Source: CAWDXG01 sp963822115
GTDB lineage: Bacteria; Myxococcota_A; Polyangia; Polyangiales; Polyangiaceae
Direction: 5' to 3'
NCBI GenBank assembly: GCA_963822115.1
Contig: CAWGGM010000004.1
Span: 406,483 to 470,482 of the forward strand
Length of the DNA: 64,000 nucleotides
Shown: piece by piece, positions 43,075 through 54,211 of the stretch
Numbering within the stretch: the stretch's first letter is position 1
Layout: each line of letters begins with the position of its first letter
Notes under the pieces: generated by a model
The model's database searches: none
What the model saw: the letters and a program-made list of their open reading frames with translations, nothing else
Told to the model about the DNA's origin: nothing
Position numbers and translations under genes: made by a program

Positions 43075-44313
43075 ATGAGCAGCGACACGAAGAAGGAAGC
43101 CGAGGCCCCCGCCGTGGAAGCCCCCTTGCACGGGATCCTGGCGGAATACGAAACCCCCACCGCCCTGGTCGAGGCCGCCAAGCGCGTGCGCGACGCCGGG
43201 TTCAAGAAGTGGGACACCTACTCTCCGTTCCCCGTCCACGGCATCGATCCTGCGATGGGCATCAAGCCGACCATCCTGCCGTGGATCGTGTTGGTGGCGG
43301 GTCTCACCGGATGCAGCGGCGGTCTGCTCCTGCAGTGGTGGACCAACACCTACGACTACAAGTGGCTGATCAGCGGCAAGCCGTTCTTCAGCATTCCGGC
43401 CAACATCCCGATCACGTTCGAGATGACCATCCTGCTCAGCGCGGTCACCACGCTGTTCGCGATGCTCATCCTCAACGGGCTGCCCCGCCCGCACCACCCG
43501 CTCGACCTCAAGAAGCGTTTCGCCCGCGTCACGGACGACCGCTTCTTCCTCTTGATCGAGGCCATCGACCCGAAGTTCGACGAGGCCGACACGCGGGAAC
43601 TGCTCGAGGAGACCGAGCCCGTCTTCATCGACGAGGTGCTCGAGGACCGCACGACCTCCGACAAGCTGCCGAAGGGGCTCGTCTACGCGCTGGTCATCAT
43701 CTCGGTCGCCTCGCTGGTGCCGTTCGGGCTGATAGCGCGAGCGCGCGCATCGACGATGCGCGAGACGCGCTTCCACATCATCCCCGACATGGATTCGCAG
43801 ACGAAGTACAAGCCGCAGTCGATGCTGACGTTCTACAAGAACGATCGGGCGATGCGTCAGCAGATCCCGGGCACGGTAGCGGTCGGTCAGGCGGACCTGG
43901 ACGACCACTTCTATCGCGGCAAGGTGAACGGCGCCTGGGCAACCACCTTCCCGAAGCAGGTGCCGGCGACCGACGCGACGATGACGCGCGGACAGCAGCG
44001 CTTCGGCATCTACTGCACGCCCTGCCACGGCCAGGCCGGAAACGGCGACGGCATGGTGGCCAAGCGCGCTGCCGCGCTGGCGCAGGGTACGTGGGTACCG
44101 CCGAGCAACCTGAACCAGGACTATCTACGCACGATGCCGGTGGGGAAGATCTTCAACACCATCACGCACGGCATCCGGAACATGCCTGCCTACGGGCCCC
44201 AGATTCCGCCGAAGGACCGTTGGGCCATCATCATGTACGTCCGCGCGCTCCAGCGTAGCCACAAGGCGACCATCAACGACGTTCCGGAAGCGGAACGCGG
44301 GTCACTGAAGTAG
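43075..44313 (+). CDS. ActD-ActE fusion: DUF3341 membrane subunit with cytochrome c domain
   Basis: A 412-residue protein joining two ACIII subunits that are separate genes in the best-known systems. Residues 1-175 are DUF3341/ActD (GILAEYETPTALVEAAKRVRDAGFKKWDTYSPFPVHGID..., two helices). A third helix (LVYALVIISVASLVPFGLIARA) leads to a periplasmic monoheme cytochrome c like ActE, with CTPCH and MPAYG (likely Met ligand). Covalent linkage fixes the electron exit site to the complex. ATG 43075 is chosen; an ATG at 43024 overlaps actC. Confidence 0.88.
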   Translation: MSSDTKKEAEAPAVEAPLHGILAEYETPTALVEAAKRVRDAGFKKWDTYSPFPVHGIDPAMGIKPTILPWIVLVAGLTGCSGGLLLQWWTNTYDYKWLISGKPFFSIPANIPITFEMTILLSAVTTLFAMLILNGLPRPHHPLDLKKRFARVTDDRFFLLIEAIDPKFDEADTRELLEETEPVFIDEVLEDRTTSDKLPKGLVYALVIISVASLVPFGLIARARASTMRETRFHIIPDMDSQTKYKPQSMLTFYKNDRAMRQQIPGTVAVGQADLDDHFYRGKVNGAWATTFPKQVPATDATMTRGQQRFGIYCTPCHGQAGNGDGMVAKRAAALAQGTWVPPSNLNQDYLRTMPVGKIFNTITHGIRNMPAYGPQIPPKDRWAIIMYVRALQRSHKATINDVPEAERGSLK

Positions 44314-44323
44314 GGCCTCACCG

Positions 44324-45541
<1,218 letters not shown>

Positions 45542-45553
45542 CAAGGTGCGCTG

Positions 45554-46165
45554 ATGGCTACCGAATCGGACAGTGTAAATACCGGCGCCCTCGCCACGAT
45601 CGTGATCGTGGGCGCGCTGGCGATGATCGGCATCACGAGCGCGCTGACCGCGCTCGTGCGCACGCAGCAGAGCGACAAGTACAACGAGATGGACTCCACC
45701 GCGAACCTGAAGGCCTACCGCCAACTGGTCGCGTCACAGAGGAAGGAGCTGGAGGAGCCGCCTTCCTGGGAGGACAAGGCCAAAGGGGACGTCCGCATCC
45801 CCATCGAGCGCGCCGAACAGCTCGTCGTCACCGGCCTCCAGAAGAATCCGGCCTCCGCGACTCCCGCGCCGCCCACTCCGAAGTCGCCGGGCGCGGCGCT
45901 CTACAACAGCCAGGGGTGCATCGCCTGCCATTCCACCACTGGAAAACGGGGCGTCGGACCGAGCTGGAAGGGCATCTACGGCCAGATGGTCAAGCTCTCC
46001 GACGGCAGCTCGGTCAAAGTGGACGATGCCTACCTGCGCCAGTCGATCGTCGACCCACAGGCGAAGATCGTAGCCACGTTCCCGCCCGCCATGCCGAGCT
46101 TCAAGGGCAAGCTGGACGACAAGCAGATCTCGGACCTGATCGACTTCATCAAGTCTCTCAAGTAG
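45554..46165 (+). CDS. Membrane-anchored monoheme cytochrome c
   Basis: A 203-residue protein: one N-terminal helix (TIVIVGALAMIGITSALTALV), a charged spacer, a Pro/Ala linker, then a class I cytochrome c with CIACH and the Met region PPAMPSFKGK. Its heme domain is closely similar to the one fused to CoxB just downstream (GVGPSWKGIYG...VKLSDGSSVKVDD). It sits between ACIII and oxidase genes, so a carrier between them is likely. Confidence 0.88.
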   Translation: MATESDSVNTGALATIVIVGALAMIGITSALTALVRTQQSDKYNEMDSTANLKAYRQLVASQRKELEEPPSWEDKAKGDVRIPIERAEQLVVTGLQKNPASATPAPPTPKSPGAALYNSQGCIACHSTTGKRGVGPSWKGIYGQMVKLSDGSSVKVDDAYLRQSIVDPQAKIVATFPPAMPSFKGKLDDKQISDLIDFIKSLK

Positions 46166-46180
46166 CAGCACGACGACCCC

Positions 46181-47188
46181 ATGACGTTCTCAATCACAGC
46201 ATCGATCGCGAACCTGGTGGCGGCACCGCTACCGAAGCTGCCGAAGTCGCCCTACTTCTGGATGCCTCCAGAGATTTCCACGGGCGCCGCCAGCACCGAC
46301 TGGGTGTTCCACTTCCTGCTGATCATGTCGGCGTTCTTCCTCGCGGGCGTCGTCGGCGTGATGACGTACTTCGTCATCAAGTACCGCGCGAAGAACGGCC
46401 GCAAGGCGAACGAGGTCCCACCGAAGACGTCGGACCACAACACCACGCTCGAGATCACTTGGTCCTTCATCCCGCTGGTGATCGTGATTGCGCTGTTCGT
46501 GTGGGGCTTCAAGGGCTTCGTAGACCTGCACAGCCCACCGAAAGACACCTACGACATCCACGCCCAGGGGCAGAAGTGGAAGTGGCTGTTCACGTACCCG
46601 AACGGGATGACGGATGACGAGCTGCACGTGCCGGTCAACAAGCCGGTCCGCATCATCATCAACTCCGTCGACGTGATCCACAGCCTGTACATCCCGGTCT
46701 TCCGCGTGAAGCAGGACGCGGTCCCCGGGCGCTACACGGAGCTCTGGTTCCAGGCGAAGAAGCCCGGCACCTACCCCATCTTCTGTGCCGAGTATTGCGG
46801 CCGCGGTCACTCGACGATGCTGTCCCAGGTGGTGGTGCACAAGCCCGGCGGCTTCCAGAAGTGGCTGACCACGGCCGCAGCCAAGATGCAGGCCCTGCCG
46901 CCCGCCGAGCTCGGCAAGGAGCTGTACACCAAGCAGGGCTGCTCCGCCTGCCACTCCACCAACGGCACGCGGGGCGTCGGACCCAGCTGGAAGGGCATCT
47001 ACGGCCACCAGGTGAAGCTCTCCGACGGCAGCTCGGTCAAGGTGGACGACAACTACATCCGCGAGTCGATCATCGACCCCCAGGCGAAGATCGTCGCCGG
47101 ATTCGGGCCGGTAATGCCGACATTCAAGGGCAAGCTCAAGGACAACGAGATCACTGCCCTCATCGAGTACATCAAGACTCTCAAGTAG
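46181..47188 (+). CDS. coxB: Cytochrome c oxidase subunit II with fused cytochrome c (caa3 type)
   Basis: A 335-residue subunit. Two helices (FHFLLIMSAFFLAGVVGVMTYFV, WSFIPLVIVIALFVWGFKGFV) are followed by the CuA cupredoxin domain with the complete ligand set CAEYCGRGHSTM and a His in DVIHSLYIP. A cytochrome c domain with CSACH and GPVMPTFKGK is fused at the C-terminus, defining a caa3-type oxidase. It accepts electrons from the ACIII branch and passes them to subunit I. Confidence 0.97.
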   Translation: MTFSITASIANLVAAPLPKLPKSPYFWMPPEISTGAASTDWVFHFLLIMSAFFLAGVVGVMTYFVIKYRAKNGRKANEVPPKTSDHNTTLEITWSFIPLVIVIALFVWGFKGFVDLHSPPKDTYDIHAQGQKWKWLFTYPNGMTDDELHVPVNKPVRIIINSVDVIHSLYIPVFRVKQDAVPGRYTELWFQAKKPGTYPIFCAEYCGRGHSTMLSQVVVHKPGGFQKWLTTAAAKMQALPPAELGKELYTKQGCSACHSTNGTRGVGPSWKGIYGHQVKLSDGSSVKVDDNYIRESIIDPQAKIVAGFGPVMPTFKGKLKDNEITALIEYIKTLK

Positions 47189-47206
47189 GACCGACAAGGA
47201 AACACC

Positions 47207-48892
47207 ATGGCCTCATCCAGCACGACGGCCGACGAGCTCATCCCCCAGGCGCCCACCGCCGAGGACAACTACCTGACCCACGACAAGGGCATCCTGTCGT
47301 GGCTCTTCACCCTCGATCACAAGCGGATCGGGGTGATGTACCTCATCTCGGTCATGGCGGCGTTCGCGCTCGGCGGGACCTTCGCGCTTCTGATCCGCAC
47401 CGAGCTCCTGACGCCGGGCCGCACCATTATGAGTGCGGAGACCTACAACCAGATGTTCACGCTGCACGGCGCAGTGATGGTCTTTCTGGTCATCATCCCG
47501 GGCATCCCAGCCGCGCTAGGCAACTTCATCCTGCCGTTGCAGCTCGGCGCCAAGGACGTGGCGTTCCCCCGCCTGAACCTGATGAGCTACCACCTGTGGA
47601 TCATCGGCGCGCTGTTCTTGATCCTGTCGATGGTGCTGAGCGCCGCTGATACGGGCTGGACGTTCTACACGCCCTACAGCACCACCACACAGACCGCGGT
47701 CATCCCGGCGACCTTCGGCGCGTTCATCCTCGGCTTCAGCTCCATCTTCACGGGGCTGAACTTCATCGTGACGATCCACAAGCTGCGGCCGCCGGGCATG
47801 ACCTGGTTCCGCATGCCGCTGTTCCTGTGGGGCCTGTACTCCACTGCCGTGATCCAGGTGCTGGCCACGCCGGTGCTCGGCATCACGCTGCTCATGCTCA
47901 TCGTCGAGCGCGCCTTCGGAATCGGCATATTCGACCCGGCGCTAGGTGGCGACCCGGTGCTCTACGAGCACTTCTTCTGGTTCTATTCGCACCCGGCCGT
48001 CTACATCATGATCGTGCCGGCATTCGGGGTGATATCCGAAATCATCACCGTCTTTTCGCGGAAGCGCATCTTCGGCTACAAGTTCATCGCGCTGTCCAGC
48101 ATCGCGATCGCGATCCTCGGCTTCCTGGTCTGGGGCCACCACCTGTTCGTGAGCGGTCAGTCGGTTCTGGCGGGCACCATCTTCAGTGCCATCACGTTCC
48201 TGATCGCGATACCCACAGCAATCAAGACGTTCAACTGGTTGGCGACGATGTACAAGGCGTCGATCCACCTGGACACGCCGATGCTGTACGCGCTGGCATT
48301 CCTATGGGTCTTCACCATCGGCGGCCTGACCGGCGTGTTCCTCGCGGTCATGAGCGTCGACGTTCACCTGCACGACACCTACTTCGTGGTCGCGCACTTC
48401 CACTACGTGATGATGGGCGGCTCGATCACGGCGTTCCTCGGCGGTCTGCACATGTGGTGGCCGAAGATGTTCGGGCGCATGTACAACGAGAAGCTCGGCC
48501 GCATCGGAGCCGCAACCGTCTTCTTCGGGCTCAACCTGACCTTCTTCCCGCAGTTCATTCTGGGCACACGCGGTATGCCGCGCCGCTACTACGACTACCT
48601 GCCCGAGTTCCAGGGCCTGCACGATCTGTCGACAATCGGCGCCTACATCCTCGGCTTCGGCTTCGTGATGACGGCCGTCTACCTGCTGTGGACGTTCAAG
48701 AAGAAGGCCGACGCGCCCGCCAATCCGTGGGGCGGCAGCACCCTGGAGTGGAAGACCACCTCGCCACCGGCCTACTACAACTTCCGGGTCACCCCGGAGG
48801 TGACCGAGGGGCCCTACGAGTATGACGACCTCGTCTACGACGAGAAGATCGGCGGCTACATCGAACGTGCAGGTGTGACCTCGGGCGCCTGA
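47207..48892 (+). CDS. coxA: Cytochrome c oxidase subunit I
   Basis: A 561-residue heme-copper oxidase catalytic subunit with 12 or more helices. Diagnostic motifs are intact: MFTLHGAVMVF (heme a His), FWFYSHPAVYIMIVPAFG (CuB His and the adjacent Tyr), VWGHHLFVSGQ (CuB His pair) and HDTYFVVAHFHYVM (heme a3 and heme a His). It pumps protons while reducing oxygen. The pattern fits A-family enzymes. Confidence 0.98.
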   Translation: MASSSTTADELIPQAPTAEDNYLTHDKGILSWLFTLDHKRIGVMYLISVMAAFALGGTFALLIRTELLTPGRTIMSAETYNQMFTLHGAVMVFLVIIPGIPAALGNFILPLQLGAKDVAFPRLNLMSYHLWIIGALFLILSMVLSAADTGWTFYTPYSTTTQTAVIPATFGAFILGFSSIFTGLNFIVTIHKLRPPGMTWFRMPLFLWGLYSTAVIQVLATPVLGITLLMLIVERAFGIGIFDPALGGDPVLYEHFFWFYSHPAVYIMIVPAFGVISEIITVFSRKRIFGYKFIALSSIAIAILGFLVWGHHLFVSGQSVLAGTIFSAITFLIAIPTAIKTFNWLATMYKASIHLDTPMLYALAFLWVFTIGGLTGVFLAVMSVDVHLHDTYFVVAHFHYVMMGGSITAFLGGLHMWWPKMFGRMYNEKLGRIGAATVFFGLNLTFFPQFILGTRGMPRRYYDYLPEFQGLHDLSTIGAYILGFGFVMTAVYLLWTFKKKADAPANPWGGSTLEWKTTSPPAYYNFRVTPEVTEGPYEYDDLVYDEKIGGYIERAGVTSGA

Positions 48893-48924
48893 GCCCGAGG
48901 CCTCTCTGATTGGAACCAGGAGCG

Positions 48925-50367
48925 ATGACGGAAACTACGGCGGATTCGATAACCCGCGACGAGGAGCACGGGCACGGAGGGCACGGGCACGACCATGAAG
49001 ATGCCGTGCATGCCGCCAACCCGCACCTCCAGCATCACTTCGACACGCCGCAGCAGCAGTTCGATGCGGGCAAGCTCGGGATCTGGATCTTTCTCGTAAC
49101 GGAGGTCCTGTTCTTCAGCGGGCTGTTCTGCGCGTACACGATCTACCGGGCGGAACACCCCGAGGTCTTCATCTTCGCGCACTACTACCTGAGCGCGTGG
49201 CTCGGCGGCGTGAACACCGCTGTCCTGATCCTCAGCAGCCTCACGGCGGCATGGGCGGTCCGCAACGCGCAGCTACGTCAGCACCGGCTCCTGGTGGTGA
49301 ACATCCTCATCACCATCGCGTGTGCGAGCACGTTCATCGTCATCCACGCGCACGAGTACTACGAGCACTACCAGAAGGGCCTGATGTGGACGGACTGCGA
49401 GCAGAGCAACGGGAAACCGCTGCAACGGCTCCGGTTCGGTGTGTGCTTCAAGCCGAAGGAGCACGTCTGGGAGCTTCCGAGCTTCAAGGCGGAGCATCCC
49501 GAATCGGCGGGCTTCGCCGAGAAGCTCTACGAAGAGGAGCAGGCCCAGGGAAAGAAGAAGGCCGCCCTGGCAGCGCCCGCGGCGGGCACGGACAAGGTCC
49601 AGTTCGCGTCGCTGACTCTGGCGCAGGCGCGGGCCGGCCGCACCGTCCCTGTCGCGTCTTCGGTGCCCGCACCGGGCGGCGCGGCTCCGGCCAAGCCCGC
49701 TGCGGCGGCGCCGACGGCCAAGGCCGAAGGCGAGCCCGCCAAGAAGGCGGCGAAGAAGCCCGCCAAGAAGGCCGAAGCTGCACCGGGTGCGAGCGCCATG
49801 GCGGCAGCGCCGGCAGCCAGCGGCAGCGCAGCGCCGGCGGCTAGCGGCAGCGCGGCACCGGCGGCTAGCGGCAGCGCAGCGCCGGCAGCCAGCGGTAGCG
49901 CGGCAGCGCCGGGCGCGAGTGCCGAGGCGGCGCCGAGCGCAAGCGCTCCCGCCCCCGCGGCGGCCCAGCCGGCTCCGGCCCCCGCCAGCGCCGAAGAGAG
50001 CGGCAAGAGCGTGCAGGAAATCGAGGCTCTGGCCACGGAGGAAGCGCGTTCCGGTGTCGTCGAGACCGAGCTCGGCAAGAAGATGAAGCCGCTCATCGAC
50101 GCTGGCGTCATCGGGCCAAGGTCCGCTGGCGGCGTCAGCTACCCGAAGGAAGGGCACGTCTTCTTCGCGCTCTACTTCTTCATGACCGGCCTGCACAGCC
50201 TGCACGTCTTCATCGGCATCATCGTGTGGCTGTGGATGCTGACGAAGGCACTGAAGAAGGAGTTCGGCCCCACGTACTTCGGACCTATCGACTACTCGGC
50301 GCTGTACTGGCACCTGGTCGACATGATCTGGATCTACCTCTTCCCCCTCCTCTACCTGATTCGCTGA
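48925..50367 (+). CDS. coxC: Cytochrome c oxidase subunit III with a large Ala/Pro-rich insertion
   Basis: A 480-residue protein, far longer than usual for this subunit. The His-rich N-terminus (EEHGHGGHGHDHED) precedes helices LGIWIFLVTEVLFFSGLFCAYTIY, AWLGGVNTAVLILSSLTAAWAV and LLVVNILITIACASTFIVIHAHEYYEHY. Residues about 145-405 are then a soluble Ala/Pro/Lys/Ser insertion with four SGSAAPAA-type repeats. Two more helices follow (GHVFFALYFFMTGLHSLHVFIGIIVWLWM, YWHLVDMIWIYLFPLLYLI). ATG 48925 is chosen; TTG 48910 is possible. Confidence 0.9.
   Translation: MTETTADSITRDEEHGHGGHGHDHEDAVHAANPHLQHHFDTPQQQFDAGKLGIWIFLVTEVLFFSGLFCAYTIYRAEHPEVFIFAHYYLSAWLGGVNTAVLILSSLTAAWAVRNAQLRQHRLLVVNILITIACASTFIVIHAHEYYEHYQKGLMWTDCEQSNGKPLQRLRFGVCFKPKEHVWELPSFKAEHPESAGFAEKLYEEEQAQGKKKAALAAPAAGTDKVQFASLTLAQARAGRTVPVASSVPAPGGAAPAKPAAAAPTAKAEGEPAKKAAKKPAKKAEAAPGASAMAAAPAASGSAAPAASGSAAPAASGSAAPAASGSAAAPGASAEAAPSASAPAPAAAQPAPAPASAEESGKSVQEIEALATEEARSGVVETELGKKMKPLIDAGVIGPRSAGGVSYPKEGHVFFALYFFMTGLHSLHVFIGIIVWLWMLTKALKKEFGPTYFGPIDYSALYWHLVDMIWIYLFPLLYLIR
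49812..49910 (+). repeat. 24-bp coding repeats inside the coxC insertion
   Basis: Four near-identical 24-bp units (GCCAGCGGCAGCGCAGCGCC core) encode PAASGSAA repeats. Confidence 0.75.
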
Positions 50368-50374
50368 GGCAGGC

Positions 50375-51070
<696 letters not shown>

Positions 51071-51077
51071 GCCTTCC

Positions 51078-51129
51078 GGGGGTCCTGGCAGCCGGAGCCC
51101 GACCGAGCGGCGACCCGGCGCGGACCCCC
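51078..51129 (+). terminator. Convergent-end structure containing copy 3 of the 16-nt motif
   Basis: GGGGGTCCTGGCAGCC (51078-51093) starts 8 bases after the operon stop. Its GGGGGTCC pairs perfectly with GGACCCCC at 51122-51129, closing a GC-rich element 13 bases before the end of the opposite-strand dacB gene. There is no T-run; a bidirectional terminator is inferred. Confidence 0.45.
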
Positions 51130-51141
51130 AGTCTGGCCCTG

Positions 51142-52626
51142 CTACCGCTTCCACACGCCGTCGACAATGCGGTCGACGACGCGATCGATGTGGTGGCGCG
51201 TGGCGTAGTGCGGCATGCCGCCGTTGGCGATGAACGAGAAGGCGATCGCGCCCCTGCCCGACGGCTCGAGCACGTAGCCGGACAGCGCGATGGAGCGCGC
51301 CAGCGTGCCGGTCTTGGCGCGTACCATGCGCTCGGTCCTGTACTTGCGGAAGCGGGAGTGCAGCGTGCCGTCGACTCCGCCCACCGAGAGCTGCGCGACG
51401 TATTCGGGGCTGATCTTCGGGTCGAGGTAGGCCGCGGATAGCACCTTCACGAAGGTCGCGGCGCTGACGCGGTTCGCGTCGAACAGTCCCGAGCCGTTGA
51501 CGATCCTCGTCGAGCTCTCCAGCGCGCCAATCCGCTTGAGATAGGCGCGCACCGCCTGCACGCCGTCCGAGCTGTGAGCGGGCGGCTTCGCGGTCTCCGC
51601 GCCCAACGTCTTCAGGATCATCTCGGCGTAGAAGTTGTCGCTGTTCTTGCCGAGGTGCTGCATCAGCACGCCGAGCGGCGCCGACTCGTGGAAGACCAGC
51701 CGGGCGTGCTCGCCCTGGCCGCCTTCGGCCACCTTCCCGGACAGCTTGACGCCCAGCGTGCGCAGGATGTCCGCCAGCACGTAGCCGGGGAACAGACGGG
51801 GATCGTCCACCCGCTTCGCGAACCGGAGCCGCGGCAACCCTTCGGCGACGCTGCCTCCGAGCACTGCGCCAAGCCTCTGGTGGGCGGCGGGGTGAAGAGT
51901 GAGCCGGATGCTCTGCCCTTTCCCGGTGGCGACCGTCCGCACGCTTCCGGATACGTCGACGAAGCCCGGCGGGTCGAACCACGCCCTGGCAGGCTGCCCC
52001 GCGCTCGTCGGCATCACGTTCAGGGTGACGGAATTCTCGTCCAGCGCGACCGCGCTCACCGGAGCGCGGAACGACGCCCACTCGTTCGGCTGCTGCCCGA
52101 ACGCCGGAGGCACGAAGTGGTCGTCGAAGCGGCTCTGGTCGACGAGGATCGAGCCGTCGACCCGCCTGAGGCCCATCTCGACAAGCGACCGGCACATCCG
52201 CCACAGGTCGTCGGTCCCGAGTGAAGGATCGCCGTGCCCGCGCAACACCAGATCGCCGACGGCACCGTCGTGCAGGTGTCCATACAGGCCGGTCGTGTAG
52301 CGGTAGCCAGGGCCCATTTTCTCCAGCGCAGCGGCGGCGGTCAGCAGCTTCGAGTTCGAGGCCGGGCTCAGCGCCCGGTGCTCGCCGGAAGCCGCCAGCA
52401 CGTGACCGTCGCGCACGTCCATGACGACAGCGCCCAGGCGGCCGTGATGCTGCTTCACCCAGTCGGCCAGCTGCTCGACCGCGCTCTGCAGCGACGCGGA
52501 TCGCGCTGCCTCGGCGTGCCTTGCCGGGGGCGAGTCGTCGGCCCGCGCCGGGCGCCCGGTGGCGAGGGCGGTGCCCAGACCGAGCACAAACAGGACGGGC
52601 AGCGCGCGCTGCGGTAGGGATCGCAT
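51142..52626 (-). CDS. dacB: D-alanyl-D-alanine carboxypeptidase/endopeptidase, PBP4 family
   Basis: A 494-residue exported class C penicillin-binding protein (peptidase S13). The signal peptide is residues 1-29 (ALPVLFVLGLGTALATGRPARA). The three active-site motifs are present: SxxK at Ser90-Lys93 (ASNSK), SxN (GKNSDNFYAE) and KTG (VRAKTGTLARS). It trims D-Ala or cuts peptide cross-links in peptidoglycan. The ATG at 52626 is divergent from the peptide-binding lipoprotein gene, with about 54 bases between the starts. Confidence 0.95.
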   Translation of the reverse strand: MRSLPQRALPVLFVLGLGTALATGRPARADDSPPARHAEAARSASLQSAVEQLADWVKQHHGRLGAVVMDVRDGHVLAASGEHRALSPASNSKLLTAAAALEKMGPGYRYTTGLYGHLHDGAVGDLVLRGHGDPSLGTDDLWRMCRSLVEMGLRRVDGSILVDQSRFDDHFVPPAFGQQPNEWASFRAPVSAVALDENSVTLNVMPTSAGQPARAWFDPPGFVDVSGSVRTVATGKGQSIRLTLHPAAHQRLGAVLGGSVAEGLPRLRFAKRVDDPRLFPGYVLADILRTLGVKLSGKVAEGGQGEHARLVFHESAPLGVLMQHLGKNSDNFYAEMILKTLGAETAKPPAHSSDGVQAVRAYLKRIGALESSTRIVNGSGLFDANRVSAATFVKVLSAAYLDPKISPEYVAQLSVGGVDGTLHSRFRKYRTERMVRAKTGTLARSIALSGYVLEPSGRGAIAFSFIANGGMPHYATRHHIDRVVDRIVDGVWKR

Positions 52627-52680
52627 GCCTACCAGCGTTAGCGTGATGCCTCCGTGCGCTCCAGAAATCGGCAAAAACCG

Positions 52681-54174
52681 GTGAAATCCACCACAGTCGT
52701 GCTCGCACTCGTGCTCGGGGTGGTGCTGGCGGGCTGTCGGCGCGATCCGGCCCATGGTTCCACGCAGTCGCTCGAAATCCTGGCGTCGAGCGACGTGGCC
52801 ACGCTCGATCCCCGGTTTTCCACGCGGGCGCTCGACATCAAGATCACGCGGCTCGTGCACGCAGGCCTGATCGGCCTCGACCCGACCACGCTCGCGCCGG
52901 TGCCCCTGGTAGCGGCGACGTGGCGGTTTTCCGACGACAACACGCTGCACGTCACCCTCAAGCGCGGCGTGCGCTTCCACAGCGGGCGCCCGCTCTCCCC
53001 TCACGACGTGTGCGCCACGCTCTCGGCGTTGAAGAATCCGGCACTCGGCAGCCCTCACCGGGCGGTGGTGCGCGCGATCGGCAGTTGCCGTCAGGAGGGC
53101 CCGCTCGGCCTGGTCATCCATCTGGCGCACCCGAGAGCCACGCTGCTCACCGATCTCGAAGTGCCGATCCTGCGCGCCGACCAGGCGGCTCTGCCGCCGC
53201 GGCCGAACGGCAACCTCGATGGTCTGGGACCCTATCGCATCGCGCACGTCGAGGAAGGCAGCGTGACGCTCGAACCCGCCGACAGCGGCGTGATGCCGAA
53301 ACCGCACCACAGCGTCGTGATCCGCACCGTCCACGACGAAAACGCGCGGGCGCTGAGGCTGCTCGCCGGTCACGCCGACATCGCGGTCAACTCCATCTCG
53401 CCGGCGCTGCTGCCGGCCATAGAGGGGCGCCACGGCCTGTCGGTCGTGTCCCGCCCGGGCGCGAACGTCACCTACCTCTTGATGCACAACGAGCGGGCGC
53501 CCTTCAACCGTGTGGAAGTACGCCATGCGGTCGCCCTCGCCATCGATCGCGCCAAGCTCGTGAGGACGTTGCTGGCGGGCCACGCGCAGGTCGCCAGCCA
53601 GATCTTTCCGCCCGGTCACTGGGCCCACGCGCCCGGGCTGAAGCCCGAGCCGTTCGATCCGGCCAGGGCTCGTGGCGTGCTCTCGGGGCTGCCACCGGTG
53701 ACGCTCTTGACCAGTACCGACCGGGCTCGCATCACCATCGCCCGGGCAATCGCGCAGATGCTGGGCGACGCCGGGCTGGAGGTGCGGGTAGTCCCGCTCG
53801 ATCTGGGCGTGATGCTCGAGCGGCTCGACGGCGGCGACTACCAGCTGGCCACGCTGGAGATGCCGGAGCTGACCGAACCGAACATCCTCAAGTGGTTCTT
53901 CGATCCCAAGGGCGTGCCGGGTGAAGGCGGCGAAGGGCGCAACCGCGCGCGGTATCGCTCGCCACAGGCCGGCGCACTGCTGGACGCCGCCTCGAGCACT
54001 CGCGACCAGTCGGTACGCGCCCGCCTCTACATCCGGCTGGCCCACCTGATGGCGACCGACATGCCGGTCGTTCCGCTGTGGCACGAGGACCAGATAGCGG
54101 TGCTCTCAGCGCGGGCACGGGGCTTCATGCCCAGCGCCGAAGGCCGCTGGCTGTCCGTCACCCGGCTCCCCTGA
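52681..54174 (+). CDS. ABC substrate-binding lipoprotein, peptide/nickel (SBP_bac_5) family
   Basis: A 497-residue lipoprotein (VVLALVLGVVLAGC) with the SBP_bac_5 fold: LASSDVATLDPRFSTRALDIKITRLVHAGLIGLD, TWRFSDDNTLHVTLKRGVRFHSGRPLSPHDV and FNRVEVRHAVALAIDRAKLVRTLLAGHAQ. DppA/OppA relatives bind peptides; it may recycle wall peptides given the adjacent PBP4, which is inference. No permease or ATPase gene is next to it. GTG 52681 is chosen at the signal peptide; GTG 52654 is an alternative. Confidence 0.88.
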   Translation: MKSTTVVLALVLGVVLAGCRRDPAHGSTQSLEILASSDVATLDPRFSTRALDIKITRLVHAGLIGLDPTTLAPVPLVAATWRFSDDNTLHVTLKRGVRFHSGRPLSPHDVCATLSALKNPALGSPHRAVVRAIGSCRQEGPLGLVIHLAHPRATLLTDLEVPILRADQAALPPRPNGNLDGLGPYRIAHVEEGSVTLEPADSGVMPKPHHSVVIRTVHDENARALRLLAGHADIAVNSISPALLPAIEGRHGLSVVSRPGANVTYLLMHNERAPFNRVEVRHAVALAIDRAKLVRTLLAGHAQVASQIFPPGHWAHAPGLKPEPFDPARARGVLSGLPPVTLLTSTDRARITIARAIAQMLGDAGLEVRVVPLDLGVMLERLDGGDYQLATLEMPELTEPNILKWFFDPKGVPGEGGEGRNRARYRSPQAGALLDAASSTRDQSVRARLYIRLAHLMATDMPVVPLWHEDQIAVLSARARGFMPSAEGRWLSVTRLP

Positions 54175-54211
54175 CTTGCGTCCGCGACCGGACCCGTTCA
54201 AAAGGGGGCTC

